Notes under the pieces: generated by a model
The model's input: only the letters and a program-made list of their open reading frames with translations
The model's database searches: none
Told to the model about the DNA's origin: nothing
NCBI GenBank assembly: GCA_033032175.1
Contig: CM065318.1
Coordinates: 1,302,001-1,366,000 of the forward strand
Source of the DNA: Saturnia japonica
Lineage: Eukaryota; Arthropoda; Insecta; Lepidoptera; Saturniidae
Reading direction: 5' to 3'
Length of the DNA stretch: 64,000 nt
Position numbers and translations under genes: made by a program
Shown: piece by piece, positions 42,517 through 52,605 of the stretch
Numbering within the stretch: the first letter of the stretch is position 1
Layout of the letters: each line of letters starts with the position of its first letter

Positions 42517-44762
42517 ATGGAACATCCCGTGTCACCGTGTCTACCCAGACAGTCAAGAAAACGGCAGAAAAATCCAGATAATTGGACAGTAAACATGAAG
42601 AAACGGGCGAGGTTCGTACGCAACGCTTACACAATTTTGATACTTTGAATTTTTTTTTGTATTTATTGGTTTTGTGATTTTTAGTTATTTAGATTATTTA
42701 TTACGTATGTAAATATAATAATATATTATATTTATTCCTTCAATGTATTTATAACAAACAAGTAAATATATGTTATTAGGAGCAATAATTAACTTAAAAT
42801 ATCTATGCTGGGCTTCTACGATAATCCTTAGTTTTTAGTTTATACTATTCCGATGATCAAAGCTTATTATCGGAGATACAAGTTTTAGCTATAGCTAACA
42901 TATTCTTACTAATATTATTAATGCGAAATTGTGTTTTTTCCCACATTTTCACGACTAAAACACTGATTTGAATTTCATCAGTATTTATAGGTTTTATCAG
43001 ATGCTGTTTCCTTACAGGTATTCTTCTAAGAGTTTACCAGTTCGTCCAGTCTGTCAACACAACACTAATGCTTTTAAATGTGGATCATTAACGATGGGGG
43101 ACATCAAGTACTTTTACGAAATGTTTTACAAAAAATCAGAAAAAGTATCTCAAGATGCATTTATTTTAAAATATTGCAAACCAAAAAATATAAAAAGACG
43201 CAGAGGGCAACAGAATTCTAATAAACGGAAACTACTACAGACTAAATTTAAGGTGTTTTGTTTAAGTCAGAAACGCATTATTCCTGTTTGTCAATTAGCA
43301 TTTCTTAATATATTGCAAATCACGAAACACAGAATTCTAACAATAATGAAACATTTTTTTAAAACTGGTTCTTTAATTACTGAACGTCGCGGAGGTAATC
43401 GCAAAGAATTTGTATTCAGAGAAAAACTTGCTGCTGTAAAGACGTTTATCGGTAGTTTCAATTGCGATGAGCCTCATTATTGTCGGGGTAAAACAAAAAG
43501 ATTTTATCTAGCAGCTGACCTTAACATTAATAAGATGTGGCGTATGTATAACGCTCCAGCAGAGAGTCATTTAAAAGTGAAAAAGGCATATTTCAGAAAG
43601 ATATTTAATACGCATTTTAATTTGGGATTTGGCTCGCCACGAACGGATGTCTGTTCAACTTGTTTGCAGTATGATGAATTATTGAAAGTAGAGAAAGATA
43701 CATCGAAACGAAATAATATAATGATAGAAAGAAGAGTGCATAAATTGCGAGTAAAAGCATTTTTTGATTTGGTTCGCGAAGAAAAAGATGATATGATGAC
43801 ATTTTGTTTTGATTGTCAAAAAAATTGCCCTATGCCTAAACTGCCTGATCAAAGCACATATTATTCTAGACAGTTATACCTTTATAATTGCACCATTGTT
43901 CAAGGCAATTCTAAAACCAAACTTTCACAAGAAAATGTATTTGCTTGACTGAAGATACTTTTGCGAAGGGCTCAAATGAAATTGCCTCATCTGTATTCCA
44001 CCGACTTTGTTCAACAGATTTTTGTGGGATGAAAACGGTACGGTTGATCGCGGATGGATGCGGTGGACAAAATAAAAATACGTCCATGATGACAATGTTA
44101 GCTAAGTGGCTGACAAACAATGCCCCAGACACCATAAAAAATGTTCAAATAGTATTCCCTGTAGTAGGACACTCATTTATACCGCCGGATCGAGTATTTG
44201 GAATGATAGAAAAAGATATACAAAAACGAGAAATAATCAAAAATCCAGAAGAATACTTGAACATAATAAAAAATTACAGTACTGTTTAATAATTTAATAA
44301 TTAGGAGTTGACTTTAAAGTTTATGATTGGAGAAACGCTACGAAAACTTTTGTCAAAGATGTCGGTCACTGGCATTTACAATTTCAAAAATGTAAAAGAT
44401 TTTTTATCAAAAGAACGAAGAGCAAAGATAATGTGGTAGTAAAGGGCGATTTGTTTTATAAAGTAAGTGAAGGAATATATAGAGCGATAACAAAAAAAAC
44501 AAAAACCTTTTATACGATGAGGGTTGGCGAAGTAAGTTCGTCTGGGCACGTGAACACAAATAAGATATTAGACGTCAAGAAATTATTAGTAAAACATTAC
44601 GGAGAAGACTGGACCGAAGATAAGGAATTGGTGTTCTACAAATCTTTAATAACAGCGTCTACAAATACAGAAGATGAATCTACAGGATCTAATGAAACGC
44701 ATGGACATGTAGATGAGGTCTTATGTCAATGTCAGAATGAGGAGCCTGTTTTGCGAATATAA
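42517..44762 (+). pseudogene. Sola-like transposase, two exons, two frameshifts
   Basis: Exon 1 probably runs from the ATG at 42517 (MEHPVSPCLPRQSRKRQKNP) to 42611 before a GTTCGT donor. Exon 2 starts at 43018 after TTTCCTTACAG; the phases fit and join KKRAR to YSSKSLPVRPVC. Exon 2 has a Cys pair (DVCSTC, about 43645), DCQKNCPMPKLPDQSTYYSR (about 43810-43870), then a one-base loss near 43945 (FA / TEDTFAKGSNEIAS). The frame continues with DGCGGQNKN (about 44055) and GHSFIPPDRVFGMIEK (about 44168-44215) until a second shift between 44285 and 44300, after which LGVDFKVYDWR and the C terminus follow from 44301 to 44762. About 610 codons in total. The acidic residues and GGQNKN block are typical of a DDE-type integrase core shared by many insect proteins annotated as uncharacterised. 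Host-gene origin is unlikely because the gene lies inside inverted repeats. Confidence 0.75.
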
Positions 44763-45096
44763 TTTAGTTTTTATTGTGATGATTAAGTACTGATTTTTTA
44801 TAAAAATTCTTATATATTTAAAAATGTACTTTTATTTTTACTGCCTAAATGCTATGGATATTATGTGTAATCATCAAATATAATCAATAAAATATAATAT
44901 AATAAAATAACGTACCCTAATGTAGTAATGTGAAGTATAAAAATTTCAGGATATTTTCAAGGTTCAATATAACAATTTGTGTACTATTTCTTGCGATTGC
45001 TTTATATTCCTAAACCTACCTGAATCTGCCATACAGTATCAAGATTACATGCTCACTTTTTGTATGATTTAAAGATGGCGTTGATTGTGTCAAAAA

Positions 45097-45345
45097 CGGC
45101 AATCTCCAACACAGTTACTATCAGACTCGGCAGTCTCCAAAAGTGCCTAACAAAGTCGGCAGTCTCCATTGGTTTTTTTAAGATTTCTTCATGTATTTTC
45201 TCCATACATCTATTTTAATTCCTTTAAATTATTGAAGATAATAGCTATGAAGTATAATTTAAAAAAAATGTTCCAAATTTCGCCTAAAGAATTAAAAAAA
45301 CAATTTTCCTGTTTATTTCAAATGTTACTAAAATGGAGAACGCCG
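45097..45345 (+). repeat. Right subterminal repeats of the Sola-like element
   Basis: CGGCAATCTCCA (45097-45108), CGGCAGTCTCCA (45128-45139) and CGGCAGTCTCCA (45157-45168) are direct; TGGAGAACGCCG (45334-45345) is inverted and belongs to the right terminal repeat. The first three point the same way as the left set. Confidence 0.75.
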
Positions 45346-45689
45346 TTTTTGATATTATACGACTCAATTTATTATTTAATTTTTTTTAATTAGTTTTTTA
45401 TTATATACAGCTATTATCATTTTCAGTAGATGTACAGAGAGGGAATCACATCCAGACATCACCGTCATTTACGTAATCAACTACCCTATAATGCACTTTC
45501 GATAAAACTTGCTTAGCATGATTGTTGAACTTGTTATCCGGAAAATCGGTAACGTGCTTGGGAAGTTTATTGGTAGTATTGGTACTATAAGAAAATTGCT
45601 CAAGCTTGTAGGTTTCCTCACGACGTATTCCTTCACCGCCACCCGTTGTTATTACTACTAAATTGAAATGAGTAAATGTATGAGAATTT

Positions 45690-46141
45690 CAATAAAATAT
45701 CAGATTTTTACTAAATGCACATGAATGCGGTACATAGAGCAAAACACCAATATGAAAAATATTACGGACTTACGGACTTTCATTGTCAGATAGCTGATAT
45801 TATGAGGAGAAATTTAAGCTACTTTTATTTAAAAAAAAAATTAAAGTTCCAGGCAAGGAAAAGATAACTGGTCATGGTGAATAAATTCAGGCGCTTAAAT
45901 GACTTACGCTGAGTAAACCATAAGAGATATTTCAAATTTATGTACTACATGATTGTCAATATTAAAAAGACCTATAAAAAAACTCATGGAGAGCATAATA
46001 AGTACATCTTTTGAGGATCACCCTCAATAAGCTTTTTTACCTTTAAAATAACCGGGAGCGGCGCGGCGGTAGCATGATTCTCACGTATGCCCGATCGCGA
46101 CATTTTGTAGTCCACGTGAGCGCAGCCGCGGGCACAGCTAG
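45690..46141 (+). mobile_element. Hel-1 Helitron-like element
   Basis: 3' end GTGAGCGCAGCCGCGGGCAC then AGCTAG|T (CTAG at 46138-46141). Middle GGTCATGGTGAATAAATTCA, GCTTAAATGACTTACGCTGA. The 5' end (about 45690-45715, TTTTTACTAAATGCACATGA) lacks the first 40 bases. Non-coding. Confidence 0.75.
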
Positions 46142-46528
46142 TGTGTGATAAAAAGCAACACTTCTCACATACACAGATTTAAGCTAACGTAATTAATTAT
46201 TTAAAGGGAACTTAAAGTGTCCATTATCATAACTCACTGGGTTTGATTGTGGTCGTATTATGTAAATAGAATCCTACAAGCGTAAAAATATTAATGAAAA
46301 GCTCCACTCAATTTCTTTACGAGGGAAAAAGGTGTAAGGGATGAAACCGTCCCATTACTGGCGGTATCGCAGAACTGGATTTTGGACTATTGAAAGGGTG
46401 TTGGGTAGGGTGACCCTAAATTAAAGCTGTTTTGAAGTTTGTATAAAATTTAAAACATAAAAAAATTTAAAATGTGTTAGACTAATTTTACTGAATTATT
46501 GATGATTCTTTATTACCGAATAAAACAA
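46142..46528. other. Unique DNA
   Basis: Nothing recognised. Confidence 0.35.
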
Positions 46529-46758
46529 TTTTTAACAAAAAAAAAACCACTTTCAATGATTTTGAAGAGCTCCCTTGTGTATCTTCGAAGTTGACAGTCC
46601 AATGCCAATTAAAATAAAATGGGTACACACTAAGACTTGAGGTATCTCCTACCCAACAAAAAAAAATTATCATAATCGGTTCATAAAAAAAGAAGTTATA
46701 ACTGAAAATCATAAAAAAAAAATTGGGTAAACTCCGTCTTTTTTGTAGTCGGTTAATA
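46529..46758 (-). mobile_element. Rep-E MITE-like element
   Basis: TTTTTAACAAAAAAAAAACC, TCAATGATTTTGAAGAGCTC, AATCGGTTCATAAAAAAAGA and CTCCGTCTTTTTTGTAGTCG: complement of the 17392-17640 copy, with the AACCGAC end at 46749-46758. Confidence 0.65.
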
Positions 46759-47507
46759 AAATACTTTTACTTAATCAAAAAAACCTAAAAAATACTATCC
46801 ATATAGTATTTAAGCGCATTTGAAGAAAAACTTCTTTGACCTTCTTAGCAAATAATATGATTACTAAAAAAATACTTATGTTAGTATTCAAGAATACTTA
46901 TTGATTAAATAATTTAAAACTATAATTACACCAAGCATTAAAATAATATATTTTTTATTTTGACGAGAGGGTTAGGGAGGGAGGTGAAACATATTACTTT
47001 CATTCTATTTAATTTACTTACTAATACATAATTATGTCGTTTTAATAAAATACTAGAATGAACCTGTCAGGAAGAACATAGAATTGTCTCAAAAAACTGA
47101 AGAAATAAAAACTAAAATATATATGCTTAGAAATAGAATTAAAAAAAATCGTGTCCTTACTATTTCATGCGTGACATGGTTACCCTCAAGCCACAGAGTA
47201 GGGTTAAAGAGATTTAAAGATACAGACAGCGAAACAATATTAGATATTTACGAAATTCGTGTGGACTTAACAAAACTAATATTTGCATTTATTACTTTAA
47301 ATTGAAAAATCTGACGACTGCATAATATGTGATAAAGTTTCGTAATAAAAGTATGTGTGCTTTAAATACTTAGCTATATTAGTAGTCCACCATGTTGAAT
47401 GCTACTAAATGAAGTGACTCCCTCTGTGTGCATTCGCTAAATTATTAATATGGTTATTATTATTGTGTTATATTAATATTATTGTAAAATTAAAAAAAGG
47501 GAAATTC
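46759..47507. other. AT-rich unique DNA
   Basis: The frame at 47084-47305 (73 codons, MSQKTEEIKTKIYMLRNRIK, ending EIRVDLTKLIFAFITLN) has a slightly protein-like charged start, but no family is recognised. It could be a piece of an old transposase or RT; not called. Confidence 0.35.
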
Positions 47508-47585
47508 AGTTGAGTTTCTTGTCGGTTCTTCTCGATGACTGGGATGTTTTTCGAAACAGTAGTAGTATTTTAACGTTCTTAGGCC
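47508..47585 (+). repeat. LINE-B 3' UTR fragment
   Basis: CAGTTGAGTTTCTTGTCGGT, TCTTCTCGATGACTGGGATG and AGTAGTAGTATTTTAACGTT are the reverse complement of the minus-strand copies near 24240-24305 and 42140-42165. Confidence 0.65.
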
Positions 47586-47758
47586 TTCTTAGAGATTCAA
47601 TTGAATGAAGTATTTATTTTGATTTTGAAACTCATGTAAGATATTTAGCGATCGGAACAACCTTTCTGTCATACGCTCAAGAACTAATACATTTAAATGA
47701 GAATTATTTAATAAAGTCACAACAAAAGACGGGAGTTTAATCAATTCAAATTTATAAA

Positions 47759-48274
47759 TCTCTACAATTAATAAAATTGAAGTGTCTGTTTGTAATGTCA
47801 AAATAACACCATTTTACTAAATGTATATAAAAGTATACATTATCTATAGCAAAAAGCCCATTTTTAAAATTTTTGTCTGTCTGTCTGTTTGTTCCGGGTA
47901 ATCTCCGAAACGGTTAGACTGATTTTGACGGGACTTTCACTGATAGATAATTGATGATATAGGGTGTAACTTAGGCTACTTTCATTTTAGAAAAAGATTT
48001 AGGGTTCCTCGCAAATATAAAAAACTTGTCATGGTGAATCAATTCGGGTGCTTAAATGGCTTATGCTGAGTAAATCATAAGAGATATAGCAAATTAATGT
48101 AAAACATAATTATAGATTTTAAAAATACCTGCTAAAAAGTCCGGGAAAGTATACATCTATCTTCTAAGGAACATTCACAATAAGCATTTTTGTCTTTAAA
48201 ATAGCCGGGAGCGGGGGAGCAGGATTCGCGCGGGCATTCTGTAGTTCACGTGAGCGAAGCTACGGGCAAAACTA

Positions 48275-48275
<1 letters not shown>
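47759..48275 (+). mobile_element. Hel-1 Helitron-like element, both ends present
   Basis: A|TCTCTACAATTAATAAAATT at 47759 and GAAGCTACGGGCAAAA-CTAG|T at 48272-48275. Near the 3' end, GTAG (48241-48244) and CTAC (48260-48263) can pair around TTCACGTGAGCGAAG, a small hairpin in the place expected for a Helitron terminator. 517 bases, non-coding, non-autonomous. Reference copy for Hel-1. Confidence 0.85.

Positions 48276-48277
<2 letters not shown>

Positions 48278-48311
<34 letters not shown>
48278..48311. repeat. (TA)n microsatellite
   Basis: About 15 TA units between the Hel-1 3' end and a truncated Rep-E copy. Confidence 0.85.
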
Positions 48312-48312
<1 letters not shown>

Positions 48313-48497
48313 ATGTTCCGCCATAACTTCTTTTTTTATGAACCGATTTGGATGATTCTTGTTTATTTGATAAGGGATATCTCAAGGGTAGTCTCAATTT
48401 AATTTCATTGTTATTGGATCTTCAACTTTGAAGATAAACAAGAAACTCTTCAAAATCTTTGAAGTTGATTTTCTTTTCTGTTAAAAATTGTCTAGTT
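48312..48497 (+). mobile_element. Rep-E MITE-like element, 5' truncated
   Basis: ACTTCTTTTTTTATGAACCG, TCAACTTTGAAGATAAACAA and GATTTTCTTTTCTGTTAAAA follow the order of other copies. The outer AACCGACTTC end is replaced by the (TA)n run. Confidence 0.6.
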
Positions 48498-49108
48498 GGT
48501 ATTTAACTATTTGGAATTTAAAAGGAAATACGCCTTTGTCCATACAAACGTGTTATTCTGTTTTATCACTGGATAACTAGAGTAAATATCTTTAAACGAT
48601 ATAATCTTTATCTGCCACTATTATATTCTTAGGGTGTGATTTTTTTCATAAATTAGTGATTATAAGGACTAGAAGTCTTTTAAAATTACTAAAATTGCAC
48701 AGTCATGGCGTTGTGATGAGACATTCAGCAATAAAATTTTACGAATATAACAAATATAATAAATACTTATAGGCGTAGCCGAAGTCCTTTTTATAAATAT
48801 TCTTGAAAAAAATATTATAACAGGCAATGACGTTTTATAAATAGACACGTTATACTCAAAAACCAATAAGAAAACGTACAAATTTTGTTATCAGCATGTC
48901 GGAACCAAAGAGATAGGAAATAACTGCGTTAAAGCGTAAACGTTGTTGTCAAAAAAGGATAAAAGCTTCTTCTCGCTCACGCCAGAATCAAATTGAAAGT
49001 GAAATGAATTTCCCACTATTCACGATTACATATAAAGAGCGTTAATATCGTATCTGCTTATATAATATCATTGATAACCTGTTTCGAAGCAGAAAACAGG
49101 TAATATGA
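48498..49108. other. Unique DNA
   Basis: No gene supported. Confidence 0.35.
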
Positions 49109-49215
49109 AAGAGTTGCAGTTGTCTCTCTCGCGCTCTATTCGATCGTTCAGGCATAGCGCGACAATAATAAATTTCTGTTAAGATTTATTCTTCAAATGT
49201 ATTCTCGATCACGTT
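49109..49215 (+). repeat. Rep-H dispersed repeat
   Basis: AGTTGCAGTTGTCTCTCTCG, CTCTATTCGATCGTTCAGGC and ATAGCGCGACAATAATAAAT match 27262-27330. Confidence 0.6.
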
Positions 49216-49829
49216 TCCTCATAAATAATAACACTATTGGCCGACAATGAGGTAACAGTGCGAGGAACCTAGAATGCTTTCAGAAATATTCTCACATTCC
49301 CTTATGAAATAATGAAAATCCTTTGAAATTAAGACGTCGTGGGTACCCTTGAGAAGGGACCTTTGTCCACAAGTAGATGATTTACAAGCTTATATTATTC
49401 TATTTACCTAAGGGGGTTCATGCAAGAAGGAAAAAACAATGAATAAATAATAACATATAGAACACTAAGTATAAATTTGAATTAACATAAATTCGAAAAA
49501 TTAAACCAATCATTTATAACATTAAGAATTTAGGAAATTAAGTAAAATTAATAAAAAAAATTAAATTATAAATTCAATTATTCTTAATTTATCTATCGCA
49601 TTTTGATTTATTTAAAAATATTTAATGAAATGTATATTAAAAATGTAATTAAATTAGCATGAAATAAAAGGCTTATTTATTTATTTATTATTTTTAATAT
49701 CCAAGAAACAGAGCTGAGCTCGGTGTCTTACTAAAAACACTTATCTAGGTAAACTTGGAATAAAATACATTACCTAAATACAAAGTTTCATCCCAATCGT
49801 TGTAGTCGTTTTTGAGACATCAGTTCCAC
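49216..49829. other. Very AT-rich unique DNA
   Basis: 49430-49690 is almost entirely A/T. 49765-49830 (TACAAAGTTTCATCCCAATC, GTTGTAGTCGTTTTTGAGAC) is worded like part of a common lepidopteran repeat; similar words at 59250-59280. Confidence 0.4.
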
Positions 49830-49857
49830 AAGTGAGCAATTCACGAATTGCTCACTT
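49830..49857. other. Near-perfect 28-base palindrome
   Basis: AAGTGAGCAATTC and GAATTGCTCACTT are exact reverse complements separated by two bases (AC). Confidence 0.85.
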
Positions 49858-49959
49858 AAATAAACAAAGAATGAGATAAAAACACTGTTTTTTTTAAATT
49901 GTATAATAACTTGCTTACAACTTGCCAGATTGCTTGACGTTTATGGTTACTGATCCGCC

Positions 49960-50115
49960 CCTTATGGTTGCAGCGTAAAGTTCTATAGCCTACGACCTTC
50001 ATCAATAAATAAGGTATAAAATGCTATAATATTCTTTCAAATATGATCAGTAGTTCCAGAGATTTGCGCGTTCAAACAAAACAAAAAAAATCATTTGTAC
50101 TTTATAATTTAGATT
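49960..50115 (-). mobile_element. Helitron-like 5' portion (Hel-4 related)
   Basis: Plus strand: TATAGCCTACGACCTTCATC, AGTAGTTCCAGAGATTTGCG, CGTTCAAACAAAACAAAAAA and ACTTTATAATTTAG, in the order of the complement of a Hel-4-type 5' end. Diverged; no 3' end. Confidence 0.5.
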
Positions 50116-50725
50116 ACAAATAACTGTTTAAAATACAACCATCGTATACATTAACAATAAATAATTCGGTGTGTTTCAATATATTCTTTAGATTTATTTT
50201 CCTTATTAATTTATGTAAAAAATACTAGCTATGCGTATGTATATATAAAAAGTTTCGGAACAAAATTAAGAGATTGCGTTACTTTCAACATGTTGGTTTT
50301 AAAAACGCAAAAGTTGGCCCTCTACTCCCTATGTATTACTTTACTCGTATGGTGTAATCCCATATTCATTTGTAGATAATATTATTATGTTGAGAGGTCG
50401 GTCGGCTGGATGCTCTGGTATGAATAGCACGGTACATTGTCCCTATCGACCTGTAATAAACAAGTAAGTAGGTAAATACAACAATGGTCATGGAACTCAA
50501 AAGCTGTTTCATTGTAACACACGTCTTTGTTTACGCCTACCCTTTGTTTTTCTGTATATTCTATTATATTCAAAATAGTGATATTTTGGAAACGACCTCA
50601 TTTGACGTTGCTATCTTTACTGGCTTCATAACTGTAGTTTTTAGTAAATGATATTATGATTTTTTAAGACAGGTTTTTGATATTTTCTGCTACTTCGGGG
50701 CATACATTGTGTTATTTACAAATTA
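50116..50725. other. Unique DNA
   Basis: No gene. The minus-strand frame at 50385-50573 is unsupported. Confidence 0.35.
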
Positions 50726-50975
50726 CTAGCGGTCGCCCAATGATCGTAATTTGTCCAGCGATTTTTTAATCATAGACTATTTTGACATTTGCACTAAAAA
50801 CGTAAACAATGAATTATATCACTTGCTGTCACTTTTCATAGAGTGACAATGTCAATATTTTGGGGTCTACGTTCAATGGCACTGGTCAGGTTAGGATTCG
50901 CAGTATTAATTAATTTAATTTAAGATATTACTAACAGATATTATAGATACATTTTAGCTTTCTGCACTCCTTCTC
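50726..50975 (-). mobile_element. Hel-2 Helitron-like element, 5' truncated
   Basis: CTAG at 50726-50729, CGGTCGCCCAATGATCGTAA, TCACTTGCTGTCACTTTTCA, CTTTCTGCACTCCTTCTC, then the homology stops and an RTE-like LINE remnant begins within ten bases. Confidence 0.8.
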
Positions 50976-50984
50976 TTGAAGTGA

Positions 50985-51410
50985 TATGTCACTTTCATGA
51001 ATGCTTATCGGTTTAGAGTACTCTTGACCTGCTTTTTCTTCAGAAAGTCCCCGATTTGTTCGAGGAGCGTTCATCTAGGCCTTCCTCTTCAGACGTTCCC
51101 ATTCTCACTCGCATTATAAATTTCTTTAGTCATTTTCTTTCATTCATTCTCTCAACATGCCCAAATCATCTAAGCATCCCTTTCTCAATCCGTGTGACTA
51201 TATCTTCTTCCACACCACAAAGCTCTCTTATCACACTATTTCTTATCCTGTCACTCAATTTCACTCCTAACAACCTCTTAGCGGTCTCATTTCTACTGAA
51301 TTTATTTGCTTTTATGATTTTTTTTGCCACACCCGGTTTTCACTTCCGTACATGAGTGTTGGAACTAATACTCCTATATGTGCAGCCAGATGAACTTTCA
51401 TAGCCTTTTT
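50985..51410 (-). pseudogene. RTE-like LINE remnant, RT C-terminal region
   Basis: Minus strand: AHIGVLVPTLMYGSENRVWQ (about 51390-51330), then RELCGVEEDIVTRIEKGMLR with FGHVERMNERK (about 51220-51130), then EEEGLDERSSNKSGTF (about 51090-51040). The series LYGSExWVWQKK, RxxCGLKEDVVTRxERGMLRWFGHxERM is characteristic of RTE/BovB-like LINEs. Several stops and frameshifts. The 99-codon plus-strand frame is its shadow. Confidence 0.75.
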
Positions 51411-52309
51411 TTTTAATTTTCACCAATAATTTAATTATGATTTAAAAAATTTATAATAAGAGTTAGTAATATTCAAGCGTTTATTTCCTTTATACCCTTT
51501 TGCCCTTTTACCTTTTTGATTTTCTCGGGTTTTCTGAGGTCAGTAATGAAATCACCCAATTTCTATTCAGAAATCAAATTCCCTAATTTCGTTTGAAAAT
51601 AATATATTTCTCTTACGGCTTAGTAAAATCATGATAAAATGAGAATTAATTCAACGAAATCGCCTCTTAATTAAGTCTGACATTTTCATTCTAAGCATCG
51701 TAATCGTTCATAGTGAATGCCGTGGCCCCGTTAGCCGTAGCGCCCGGTCCCCTCGTCAGGTTGACCCGACAGAAATTATACCCGGAATCCAAAGTGTTAA
51801 GACATCCTGTCTAGGCATATTAAATATTGGTCGTTCATTATTACTTAGTTGTATGTTTTTGTTGTTTACTTTTAATGAAATAAACTACGAATTACCTATG
51901 GTATTATTAACGTCCATAAATTAAGGAAGCCGTTACCGACTTTGCCTTCTAATGCATCTAATGTAAATGCAAATGCAAATTTTGAGCTAATAAGTTTTAG
52001 TGAAATACTAAATGCAATTACTTATTATTCCTTGTAATTCATCTAAATTTATCGCAGACGTTATTGTTGACAGTTTTGCAACTAAAGAACGAGAAGGAAT
52101 AGCTACCAGCATAGATCAATTACGGAGAAGTACCAACAGCATTCTGATACCAAATGCTGCAGGATGTGGCACCCCTTTCTGGAGACTTTGATCAAGGTTG
52201 GGTTCTAGAAATCTTAATTAATATTGCATTATCTTTGTATTGTATTTTCTTTCTGTACTTCTAAAGAAGTAAGTTAAATTGATTGATTTATGCCAACAAC
52301 AATTTTAAT
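51411..52309. other. Unique DNA
   Basis: A mixed-composition patch at 51715-51790 (CCGTGGCCCCGTTAGCCGTA, GCGCCCGGTCCCCTCGTCAG) is not recognised. No gene. Confidence 0.35.
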
Positions 52310-52605
52310 TTAGTTAAACATAAAGGGTCCTAGCTTCCGAAACGAGAGTATGCCACCTGTCCCAGTCCTGTGCAGTTTTTTGCCAATTATCGGCTTGAAG
52401 CTGATACGGATACTCTCTACAGTGTTACGCCAGTGATACTTGGGCCGACCAATCAGTCAACGATCGTTTAATCGCCTCAAGTATGCTTATTTTACTGCTC
52501 GATCCTTTCCAATTCTATGAGTGTTGTTCCGTCGTTGCTGTTGGGCCAGACATCAACTCCTTAATCTGAGTATTCTTTGGATTCTCCAAGTGTTATGGTC
52601 TCTCT
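52310..52605 (-). pseudogene. LINE remnant, RT C-terminal end
   Basis: Minus strand: RPKYHWRNTVESIRISFKPI then IGKKLHRTGTGGI, and SFRKLGPFM (about 52455-52320). Corresponds to GRPxxRWxDxVxxD...NWxxxAQDRxxWR in the common insect LINE C terminus, badly decayed. The remainder (52456-52605) carries GRTTLIELERIE-like residues. Confidence 0.5.

Larger units (their letters stand above)
42176..45365 (+). mobile_element. Sola-like DNA transposon, 3.19 kb
   Basis: Terminal inverted repeats start GAGTCGTATAATATC (42176) and end with its exact complement at 45365; the match extends through AAAAACGGC for 24 bases. AATT flanks both ends (42172-42175, 45366-45369), and the empty site is reconstructed from LINE-B copies. 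GAG...CTC ends, a 4-base target duplication and a protein with a GGQNKN motif fit what I know of the Sola superfamily. One transposase gene on the plus strand, with an intron and two frameshifts. Subterminal repeats are listed separately. Confidence 0.75.
42105..45610 (-). pseudogene. LINE-B 3' end interrupted by the Sola-like element
   Basis: The 3' UTR piece at about 42135-42175 (AACCGGCAAGAAACTCGATC) and the piece from 45366 (TTTTTTTAATTAGTTTTTTA, TATATACAGCTATTATCATT, GAGGGAATCACATCCAGACA) form one uninterrupted copy when 42176-45369 is left out; compare 24280-24372 plus 24743-24925. The minus strand from about 45560 encodes the end of the RT frame (YVNDGDVWM just before the stop). This nesting proves the insertion boundaries of the Sola-like element. 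Confidence 0.75.

Noticed and set aside
42968..44762. The GGQNKN protein as an uncharacterised host gene
   Set aside because: It lies within inverted repeats and AATT duplications that interrupt a LINE, so it is a transposase.
51056..51355. Hydrophobic 99-codon plus-strand frame
   Set aside because: Complement of the RTE-like LINE remnant on the minus strand.
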